A DNA stretch of 57,381 bases from a virus. This document shows, piece after piece, positions 14,259 through 20,405 of this stretch; position 1 is the stretch's first letter, and the number at the start of each line of letters is the position of its first letter. The DNA lies in the IMG/VR virus record IMGVR_UViG_3300042896_000260, positions 1-57,381 of that record. The stretch is one strand, 5' to 3'. The notes under the pieces are model-generated. The model worked only from the letters and a program-made list of their open reading frames with translations. It was not told where the DNA came from and searched no databases. Made by a program: the position numbers and the translations under genes.

Positions 14259-14395
14259 ACTGGCCCTTCCCTCCCCCTGGTGGCCCGAAGCCACCCGACC
14301 CGCGCGAAATGCGCCAGTGGGAGCGACGTCAAAGGCAGAACGACCGACAGGAGCGGCAGCGCGAACGTGACCGGATGCCCCCGGCACCCTTCTGA
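14255..14395 (+). CDS. Small Pro- and Arg-rich peptide, 46 aa
   Basis: ATG 14255 overlaps the previous stop and has AGGGGGCAGGA upstream. The chain is a proline-rich start (PFPPPGGPKPPDP) followed by a highly basic helix (REMRQWERRQRQNDRQERQR). It may be disordered and could bind nucleic acid; the function is unknown. Confidence 0.5.
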   Translation: MNWPFPPPGGPKPPDPREMRQWERRQRQNDRQERQRERDRMPPAPF

Positions 14396-14405
14396 CGCGA
14401 AATAC

Positions 14406-14435
14406 TTGTGCAGTATATGGCACGGGTGTTATAAT
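14406..14435 (+). promoter_or_regulatory. Early promoter with operator-like spacer (family member 6)
   Basis: TTGTGC - 18 bp - TATAAT; the spacer holds GTATATGGCACGGGTGT, a variant in which the core reads CACGGGTG instead of CACCSGTG. Leader ATAGAGGAC at 14457-14465 precedes the gene at 14471. Confidence 0.72.
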
Positions 14436-14470
14436 GTGTTCATCATCAACCGACCGATAGAGGACACGAA

Positions 14471-14674
14471 ATGACGCAAGATTACTCGCTCACCCTGCAA
14501 GACAGCACTGGTCGCACCACGACCCTGCATATCGATGGCGCATCGATCGACGAGGCGATCGCTTCCGGCGTCGAAGCCTGGGAGGCTAAGGAAAACGCCG
14601 AGTCTAATGCCTTCGGCAACGCCATCTCGAATGGCGTGATCGGCGATGACGCTTGGCTCGTCGCTCACGAATAA
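14471..14674 (+). CDS. Unknown early protein, 67 aa
   Basis: ATG 14471 after ATAGAGGACACGAA. Two strands (YSLTLQDSTGRTTTLHIDG) then an acidic helix (SIDEAIASGVEAWEAKENAE). Possibly a small alpha/beta regulator; unrecognised. Confidence 0.68.
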   Translation: MTQDYSLTLQDSTGRTTTLHIDGASIDEAIASGVEAWEAKENAESNAFGNAISNGVIGDDAWLVAHE

Positions 14675-14702
14675 TCCACCCACCACATAGAGGACACACA
14701 TC

Positions 14703-14921
14703 ATGGCACAGCCCCGACTGATCACCCTGGAATCCGACAAGACGTACGCCACCCGCGCCAACGCCATCAAGGCCGTCGAGAAGGCCTTCGCGGGCCACGA
14801 AGACGGCGACATCCTGCTGTACTTCGTGAACCAGGACGAGAAAGGCCGGTTCTTCCCGGTGTTCATCGGCGAGCGGGCGATCCGCAACATGGTCCATTTC
14901 CGCTTCAACGTGGTGGCCTGA
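14703..14921 (+). CDS. Unknown early protein, 72 aa
   Basis: ATG 14703 with its own ATAGAGGAC leader (14687-14695) although no promoter is seen between it and the previous gene. The central helix ATRANAIKAVEKAF and strands ILLYFVNQDEKGRFFPVFIG give a compact alpha/beta pattern. Small phage families with this layout exist, but their role is unknown. Confidence 0.7.
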   Translation: MAQPRLITLESDKTYATRANAIKAVEKAFAGHEDGDILLYFVNQDEKGRFFPVFIGERAIRNMVHFRFNVVA

Positions 14922-14923
14922 TC

Positions 14924-15376
14924 ATGGCACACCCGATCCACGCAGTCATGACCGAACATTGCCCCCGGGGCACGGACGACCCGTGCTACGTGCCCTGGTG
15001 GGCGAAAGGTGAGTACGCCAGGAAGAACGGCACGAAATACACGACCGAGGAGGGCTCGGCGATCGATGCGGGCCGGGTCAAGACGGAAGGCCACGGGAGG
15101 CGTTCGGAGCCCGCGCCGGTATCTAAGTACCGCCCGGAACCCGAGAAGGCCACGGAGACCCCAAGGAAGGCTCAGGAGACCCCTTCGAGGGTGACCAGGA
15201 CCCTCCCGGTCACGACGGACGACCAAGCCGCCGAGTTAGTAGCCACTTACAGGGATCGGAAGGGGCGCGAGTTCCTGTGCAGGAAATACGGCCTGGACCC
15301 AGGGATTCTCGACGCCCCCAACGCCGGTATCCAATCGATGCGTCTGCGCAACGCGCTAAGGAAGGTGATCAGATGA
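14924..15376 (+). CDS. Unknown protein with disordered centre, 150 aa
   Basis: Begins two bases after the previous stop. N-terminal part has Cys/Trp residues (EHCPRGTDDPCYVPWWAKGEY); residues 60-105 are charged and Pro/Thr-rich and probably disordered; the C-terminal 45 residues (AAELVATYRDRKGREFLCRKYG ... RLRNALRKVI) look like a small helix-turn-helix DNA-binding domain. A regulatory role is possible. Confidence 0.65.
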   Translation: MAHPIHAVMTEHCPRGTDDPCYVPWWAKGEYARKNGTKYTTEEGSAIDAGRVKTEGHGRRSEPAPVSKYRPEPEKATETPRKAQETPSRVTRTLPVTTDDQAAELVATYRDRKGREFLCRKYGLDPGILDAPNAGIQSMRLRNALRKVIR

Positions 15377-15672
15377 CACAGTGGTACGACATGTTCCTGC
15401 GGGGTGAGTATCAGGCGACGGTGTTCATGCCGTCCCCGGAGAAACTGGCGGAGTTCACCCGCCGATACAGCGAGTCGTACGCGGAGGAGACCGGGGAGCG
15501 AGAGCCATACCCCGAGGAGATCCGGTACGTGCAGCGCTCGTCGTTCAGCGGAGAGTACCTCACGACGCTCGACAGTCAGGGCGGGTATATCAGTAGCTAC
15601 CCCCCGGTCGAGAGCGTCTCCCGGGGCCACGGAGATACCTTCGCGGCGGACTCGGAAGGCGGGGAAGTATGA
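15373..15672 (+). CDS. Unknown protein, 99 aa
   Basis: ATG 15373 overlaps the previous stop (ATGA). Acidic, with many Tyr and Glu residues (RRYSESYAEETGEREPYPEE). No family recognised. Coupled to the nuclease that follows. Confidence 0.65.
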   Translation: MTQWYDMFLRGEYQATVFMPSPEKLAEFTRRYSESYAEETGEREPYPEEIRYVQRSSFSGEYLTTLDSQGGYISSYPPVESVSRGHGDTFAADSEGGEV

Positions 15673-16106
15673 GACTGCCCGAGCAGCGGCTGTGGGACTG
15701 GCTGCGCGACCGTCTGACCGGCAGGTGGTTCGCCGAGCGGGTCGAGAATCGGGTGATGGCCGGCACGCCGGACGTGTACTTCAGCCACCGCCTGGGGCGG
15801 GGGTGGATCGAACTCAAGGTGGTGAACAACTGGCCGCGCACCGAGGCAGCGAAATTCAAGATCCCGCACTGGACGCAGAACCAGAGGAACTGGATGCAAC
15901 AACACCACGCGCAGGGCGGCAAGTCGTGGCTCGTCGTGGGAATCGAGCACACCGGGGAGTTGCTGATACTGCCCGACACCCTGGCGCTGCGGGTGGTGGA
16001 CCACTGGACACAGGACGACATCCGACTGCACGCCAGGGGCGAAGGGATGCTGCAAGAGAAGAGAAAGACCGGGCCACAGGCACTGCTTGACGCGCTGCGA
16101 GGGTAG
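15669..16106 (+). CDS. PD-(D/E)XK nuclease (VRR-NUC / Holliday-junction-resolvase-like)
   Basis: One hundred and forty-five residues. The catalytic pattern is visible as GTPDVYF (D35) followed after 12 residues by WIELK (E48, K50), with a preceding Glu (E26) and a later HWTQNQRNWM helix that matches the QxxW/R motif of VRR-NUC and phage resolvase-type nucleases. It may resolve branched replication or packaging intermediates. It is the last gene of the early arc, immediately before the left mirrored array. Confidence 0.8.
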   Translation: MRLPEQRLWDWLRDRLTGRWFAERVENRVMAGTPDVYFSHRLGRGWIELKVVNNWPRTEAAKFKIPHWTQNQRNWMQQHHAQGGKSWLVVGIEHTGELLILPDTLALRVVDHWTQDDIRLHARGEGMLQEKRKTGPQALLDALRG

Positions 16107-16124
16107 TGGTTTAATCGAGTCCGA

Positions 16125-16144
16125 GGCAGAGTCTATGCTCTGCC
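16125..16144 (+). terminator. Hairpin after the early arc
   Basis: GGCAGAG-TCTATG-CTCTGCC is a perfect seven-pair stem 19 bases after the last early gene. It has no T tract, so it is a weak terminator or processing site. Confidence 0.45.
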
Positions 16145-16199
16145 CATCCCGTGCGCAACGCCGGGAAGACGGGGCCACCCGTCCGGTGATAACGAGATC

Positions 16200-16553
16200 T
16201 GTTACACCGTTCCATCAAGATGTAACACAGATGTAACACGCTCTCCCAGTCGAGAGAAGGGGGTCGTGTTACATTGTTACATGCATACGCGGGGGAAGAA
16301 CTTTGGTTCGGAAACCAGAATATGGGGGGTATATGATGGAACGGGTACTACAATGTAACAACCTCACAAAAGCGAAGAAGGACGCGGGCTGTGGAAGGGT
16401 GGTCTGTTACATCTGTGTTACATCTCGATGTAACAGCATTAGGGACGACCCTAATATGACATTAGGGAGAACCCTAATATGAATGCTTCCAGACGTCCCG
16501 GACCCTTCCACCACCACATAGGCATTCACGATATTCTCTCGTGTACGTGCATG
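16200..16553 (+). repeat. Left mirrored TGTTACA array (inverted copy of 53342-53676)
   Basis: Read on the opposite strand, 53342-53676 matches this region in blocks separated by diverged spacers: TGTTACACCGTTCCA; GATGTAACACAGATGTAAC; a long block around GTTACATTGTTACATG, ACGCGGGGG, GGTTCGGAAACC and ATATGGGGGGTA; GGAACGGGTACTACAATGTA; TCTCGATGTAACAGCATTAG; TCCAGACGTCC; and CTCTCGTGTACG at the edge. Nine TGTTACA/TGTAACA sites start at 16200, 16221, 16232, 16267, 16275, 16354, 16405, 16416 and 16429; three pairs are spaced 11, 8 and 11 bp. Spacers diverge while sites stay, as expected of protein-binding arrays. Confidence 0.9.
16438..16478. repeat. Two ATTAGGG-N4-CCCTAAT palindromes
   Basis: ATTAGGGACGACCCTAAT (16438-16455) and ATTAGGGAGAACCCTAAT (16461-16478) are seven-base inverted repeats around four bases, starting 23 bp apart. 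One identical copy of the second lies in the right array (53421-53438). They look like operator sites for a dimer. Confidence 0.75.
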
Positions 16554-16559
16554 TAAGCA

Positions 16560-16575
16560 GTTAGCGGACGCTAAC
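16560..16575. repeat. GTTAGCG-GA-CGCTAAC palindrome
   Basis: A perfect inverted repeat with a two-base centre, directly outside the left array. A second copy with centre CC is at 53044-53059, inside the last structural gene. The shared stems suggest a common binding site at both junctions. Confidence 0.6.
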
Positions 16576-16653
16576 ATCGGCGATAGTTTAAGCCTATCGG
16601 GTGGTGAAGGTCGATAGTTGGCTGAACCGGACTGGTAAGTAAGACCACGGGTG

Positions 16654-16682
16654 TTGTAGCACGGGTGGGGTTGTGTTGTAAT
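16654..16682 (+). promoter_or_regulatory. Possible late promoter with CACGGGTG copies
   Basis: TTGTAG - 17 bp - TGTAAT, with CACGGGTGTTGTA (from 16647) and CACGGGTGGGG (from 16660) nearby, which copy the core of the early promoter family. The -10 box ends eight bases before the terminase ATG and there is no Shine-Dalgarno sequence, so the mRNA would be nearly leaderless. Box quality is low. Confidence 0.35.
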
Positions 16683-16689
16683 TCGCGCC

Positions 16690-17361
16690 ATGGACCCAGG
16701 GTACGTTGAATCTAAGGTAATTGAACTGGACAAACTCGGTGCCGAGACGCTCGCCGAGTTGGAGCGCCGCGCGGGCATCTCTGTCCTGGCCCTCCTGGAC
16801 GCCATCCGGCGTGATCGGGTGCGCCATGCCGACAGCCCTGCAGCAAACGACTCCTCGTCTTTGTCGTGTAACAATCCGTCGCTCGAGGCAAGGGGCTTCC
16901 TCAAGAAAAATGAGGAGACCAAAGCTTACCGGATGCTGATTTTCCTGGCTGAATTTCGTGATGGTCCGTCCGATGCGAAATTCAGCATGCGGCACGCGTA
17001 CACGAAAGCCGGCATCATTCGGGTGACCCTGAGCGACTGGCGCAACGCGCATCCACTGTTCAATTCGATCGTGGAGTCGATCCAGGAAGAAATGGTCGAC
17101 ACGATGCGTGCCGAGGCGTACCGGCGTGCGGTGGTGGGTCACGACGAGCCTTTGGTGCACCAGGGCGTCAAGACCGGCGAAACGGTGAAGAAATTCAGCG
17201 ACGGCCTGCTGCAGTTCACGCTGATGGGCTACGACGCCAAGTTCCGTCAGAAAGAGGTCAACATGAACGTGTCGGGGCAACTCGACTCGAACATCAATAT
17301 CGAGGGTCTCCGTGATCGTCTTGCCCAACGCCTACAGCAGAAGGCAAAAGCCGAAGATTAA
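16690..17361 (+). CDS. terS: Terminase small subunit
   Basis: A 223-residue protein directly before the large terminase, with which it overlaps by 50 bases. The helical N-terminal segment, the central DNA-binding-like part (SMRHAYTKAGIIRVTLSDWR, a helix-turn-helix) and a C-terminal basic, Gln-rich tail fit small terminases, which recognise packaging sites and regulate the motor. ATG 16690 has no visible ribosome-binding site, so translation may be leaderless. It is the first gene of the late arc, next to the left array, which could include its target. Confidence 0.75.
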   Translation: MDPGYVESKVIELDKLGAETLAELERRAGISVLALLDAIRRDRVRHADSPAANDSSSLSCNNPSLEARGFLKKNEETKAYRMLIFLAEFRDGPSDAKFSMRHAYTKAGIIRVTLSDWRNAHPLFNSIVESIQEEMVDTMRAEAYRRAVVGHDEPLVHQGVKTGETVKKFSDGLLQFTLMGYDAKFRQKEVNMNVSGQLDSNINIEGLRDRLAQRLQQKAKAED

Positions 17362-18751
17362 GCTCCAGGCGCTCGATCCGCACAACATGAGCGAGTTCGT
17401 CGCGGAGTTGTCGGATCGGGAGGCACTGGAGCTTTTCTACGACTGGAAGACGTGGGCGCGGCCCAACCAGTTGGTGCCGGTGGACGACGAGACCTGGACC
17501 ACGTGGCTGATCCTGGCGGGGCGCGGGTGGGGAAAGACTCGGTGCGGCGCGGAGTTTGTGCGTTACCACGTCGAGAACAAACTCGCCGGTCGTATCGCGC
17601 TGATCGCCGAGGACGCGGGCGACGCGCGTGACGTGATGGTCGAGGGCGAGTCGGGCATCCTGGCGATCTCGCACCCGTACATGAAACCCACGTTCGTGCC
17701 GTCCAAGCGGCGGCTCGAGTGGCCCAATGGCGCGATTGCCACGATCTATTCGGACAACGACCCCGAGACCCTGCGCGGACCGCAGCATGATTTGGCCTGG
17801 GTGGACGAACTGGCGAAATTCCGCAACGCCGAGGACATGTGGTCGAACCTGATGTTCGGCCTGCGCCTGGGGCAGCGCCCACGCGTTTGCGTGACGACCA
17901 CGCCAAAGCCCGTGCCGATCGTCAAACGTCTGTATCAGGACGAGCGCACCTTCGTGACCACGGGCACGACGCACGAGAACTTCGGTAATCTGGCCCCGAC
18001 CTTCCGCGACGAAATCATCTCGCAGTACGAAGGCACGCGCATCGGGCGGCAGGAACTGTACGCCGAGATCATCGACCCGGAAGATTACGGCATCATCAAG
18101 CGGTCGTGGTTCAAGTTGTGGGACGCGAACAAGGCGTTTCCCGACTTCATGTACGTGTTGCAGTCCTACGACTGCGCGTACACGGACAAGACGATCAACG
18201 ACCCGACCGCGTGCTCGGTGTGGGGCGTCTTCCGTCCATCCGAGGACGGCCCGATGTGCGTCATGCTCATCGACTGTTGGGAGGACCACCTCGCCTACCC
18301 GGACCTGCGCGGTAAGGTCATCGAGGAGTACAAGTCCATCTACGGCGACCCGGGCAAGAAAGTCGACATGGTGCTCGTCGAGGACAAAGCCTCGGGCATC
18401 TCGATCATCCAGGACCTGCAGCGTGCAGGGGTGCCGTGCCGCGCGTACAACCCGGGCCGTGCCGACAAGACGCAGCGTCTGCATCTGGTGGCAAACATCA
18501 TCGCCCACGGGCGCGTGTACATCCCCGAATCCGTCGTGCACCGGGGACAGCCGCGCGACTGGGCCGAGGCTCTAGTGTCGCAGGTCTGCTCGTTCCCTGA
18601 GGCCGAGCATGACGACCTGACTGATACAATGAGCCAAGCCCTGCGCCTGTTGCGCGACATGGGTTTCCTCAACATCGACCCGGTGGCACCAGACACTGAA
18701 TACGTGGACGACGAGTACCGCGAGCGAAAGGCGAACCCTTATGCCCAATGA
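17312..18751 (+). CDS. terL: Terminase large subunit (packaging ATPase-nuclease)
   Basis: A 479-residue motor protein that drives DNA into the prohead and cuts it. Walker A is LAGRGWGKTR (K75), Walker B is LAWVDELAKF (D, E), a coupling motif TTTPKP follows. The RNase H-like nuclease has SYDCAYTDKTIND, VEDKASG and HDDLTDT acidic residues. GTG at 17312 is chosen because GAGGG lies upstream and it overlaps terS in the usual way; ATG 17387 is the alternative. Length is within the normal range. Confidence 0.93.
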   Translation: MIVLPNAYSRRQKPKIKLQALDPHNMSEFVAELSDREALELFYDWKTWARPNQLVPVDDETWTTWLILAGRGWGKTRCGAEFVRYHVENKLAGRIALIAEDAGDARDVMVEGESGILAISHPYMKPTFVPSKRRLEWPNGAIATIYSDNDPETLRGPQHDLAWVDELAKFRNAEDMWSNLMFGLRLGQRPRVCVTTTPKPVPIVKRLYQDERTFVTTGTTHENFGNLAPTFRDEIISQYEGTRIGRQELYAEIIDPEDYGIIKRSWFKLWDANKAFPDFMYVLQSYDCAYTDKTINDPTACSVWGVFRPSEDGPMCVMLIDCWEDHLAYPDLRGKVIEEYKSIYGDPGKKVDMVLVEDKASGISIIQDLQRAGVPCRAYNPGRADKTQRLHLVANIIAHGRVYIPESVVHRGQPRDWAEALVSQVCSFPEAEHDDLTDTMSQALRLLRDMGFLNIDPVAPDTEYVDDEYRERKANPYAQ

Positions 18752-20393
18752 TTCAGCTTTGCGGTCATTCCTGGCCGAACTGTCGCCCGAGGACATCACC
18801 ACGCTCGTGGGCCGGCTGTCACGCCTGATGCCGCAGGGCGCGGCGGTGTACTCACCCGAACTGAACGCGGGCGAGGCCGAGTTGGTGGCCAAGCGGCGTG
18901 CAGAGCGCGACGCGGCCCGGGCACGTGAACTCGAAATCATGGAGCAGATGCTGCCTCAGATGGCGGCACGTCGTCGTGCAGCGGTGCCCGAGGCACAGGC
19001 CGACGTGTTTGTGCCGACCCGGCCACGCGTCATGCGTGAAAGTCCGTTCATGTTCACGCAGCCCCAGTCATCCCGCGCCTATGCCGGTGGTGGCCCGGTG
19101 CTCGGCGACCAGACCATGCCGGACATGACCGATGCCGGTCGCATACTAACCGACCCGACCCCGTACCAATCGGGTGGACTGGCAAAAGCATTTAAGCACG
19201 CGAAAAGCCTGCTCGACGAGCCCCTGTATCATGGCGGCTCGTATAAGAAGGGCGATACGATCACGCAGCCGCTGTACACGACACCGAGCGAGGCGATGGC
19301 AAGCTCATTCGCCGACCCGATGCGCATTCCCGGTGCTAAACTGCAGGTGCTTAAGCCGGATGTCAAAAATCCTGCACCCGAGCGTCTTGTGCGTGCTGCA
19401 GCCCGGAAGTATGTACCCGCTAACGAACGTTCCGGTTTCACCCCGGCTTCGGTGTTCGATCCGAATCTGCATGACCCGAGAGATATTGATGCGTTGATTC
19501 GCGAGTTGAGGCGCAGGGGCTACGACAGCGCAGTGGCCGGCGATGTCGGTATGGGCGGGAATTGGCGAGCCAAAGAGGACGCGCTAGTTGTATTCCCCGG
19601 CTCCAAGGCGTATGCTAAGGGCGGCAAGGTCGGCACCAAGACTCTGGACGAAATGCAAGCCGAACTGATGAGCAAGCAGGGCCTCACGCGCCGCTCGCTG
19701 TTCGGTCTGCCCACCCAGTCGCAGCAGTACCCGCTGTCCAAGGTCGAGCAGGAAGTGCAGCGCATCGAGCAACAGGCTCGCAAGAAAGGCGAGGCACCGG
19801 CGGTCTCCACCACGCGAGTCGATGTGGACCCGGGCACGGGCAGCAAGCGCTCGGTCATGGAATCACTGGTCGAAACGCCTATGTCGCGCCGCGCAGTGCT
19901 CAAGACCGCAGGATCGCAAGCCATGCAGAGTATGTTGCCGGTGGGCGACATCGCCAAGGCGTTGGATGTCCCGGCTCCCACTGGTGTGGCAGGCGCATTG
20001 TCGCGAGCCACGCAGGCAGCACCGGTCATACCTGTGGTGACCGAGGCCATGATCCCAGGAATGATCGCCGAGGGTCTCAAGATGGGTTACAGTTTCCCTC
20101 GCATCATGAGGATGATAGAGTCCGATCTCGGCACCGGCCTTAAGAATGTCGGGGCCGACGACATCGAGCGTGCATACTACAACATGTTCGACCCGTTTAG
20201 TGCCACCTCGGGATTTGAGCGCAAAGTCACACCCGGTGAGGCGTGGCAGTCGTTGACTGGTGTAGAGAGAGCTTATGGGTCACCTATGGGTAAAATGCGT
20301 CAGTCTATGCGATCGGTCAAGGCGGCAGACCCGGAGTTGTACAATACTTTGAAGACTCTCTCTCGCGACATCGCCGAGTACGGTCCCGAATAA
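18741..20393 (+). CDS. Virion-associated protein with possible ADP-ribosyltransferase domain, 550 aa
   Basis: Starts 11 bases before the terL stop. Three parts can be seen: a helical N terminus (1-100) ending in AGGGPV; a middle domain (about 160-290) with LYHGGSYKKGD, then TTPSEAMASSFAD and a C-terminal ALVVFPGSKAYAKGGKV, which follows the pattern of phage ADP-ribosyltransferase and polyvalent-protein toxin domains (Y-H-G, S-T-S-like loop, a late Glu); and a C-terminal helical domain. It sits between terL and portal, a place often held by packaged proteins, so it may be injected. The enzyme call is tentative. Confidence 0.55.
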   Translation: MPNDSALRSFLAELSPEDITTLVGRLSRLMPQGAAVYSPELNAGEAELVAKRRAERDAARARELEIMEQMLPQMAARRRAAVPEAQADVFVPTRPRVMRESPFMFTQPQSSRAYAGGGPVLGDQTMPDMTDAGRILTDPTPYQSGGLAKAFKHAKSLLDEPLYHGGSYKKGDTITQPLYTTPSEAMASSFADPMRIPGAKLQVLKPDVKNPAPERLVRAAARKYVPANERSGFTPASVFDPNLHDPRDIDALIRELRRRGYDSAVAGDVGMGGNWRAKEDALVVFPGSKAYAKGGKVGTKTLDEMQAELMSKQGLTRRSLFGLPTQSQQYPLSKVEQEVQRIEQQARKKGEAPAVSTTRVDVDPGTGSKRSVMESLVETPMSRRAVLKTAGSQAMQSMLPVGDIAKALDVPAPTGVAGALSRATQAAPVIPVVTEAMIPGMIAEGLKMGYSFPRIMRMIESDLGTGLKNVGADDIERAYYNMFDPFSATSGFERKVTPGEAWQSLTGVERAYGSPMGKMRQSMRSVKAADPELYNTLKTLSRDIAEYGPE

Positions 20394-20405
20394 AGAAAGA
20401 TACAT

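Larger units (their letters stand above)
16107..16689. other. Non-coding junction between early and late arcs (583 bp)
   Basis: One of only two gaps longer than 300 bases. It contains a hairpin at 16125, the left mirrored array (16200-16553) with nine TGTTACA/TGTAACA sites and two ATTAGGG palindromes, a GTTAGCG palindrome at 16560 and a possible promoter close to the terminase start. No convincing coding frame. Confidence 0.9.

Noticed and set aside
16200-16553. CRISPR array or attachment site in the repeat-rich gap
   Set aside because: The repeats are seven to eight bases in both orientations at irregular spacing, with no 20-40 base spacers, and there is no integrase gene or tRNA remnant.
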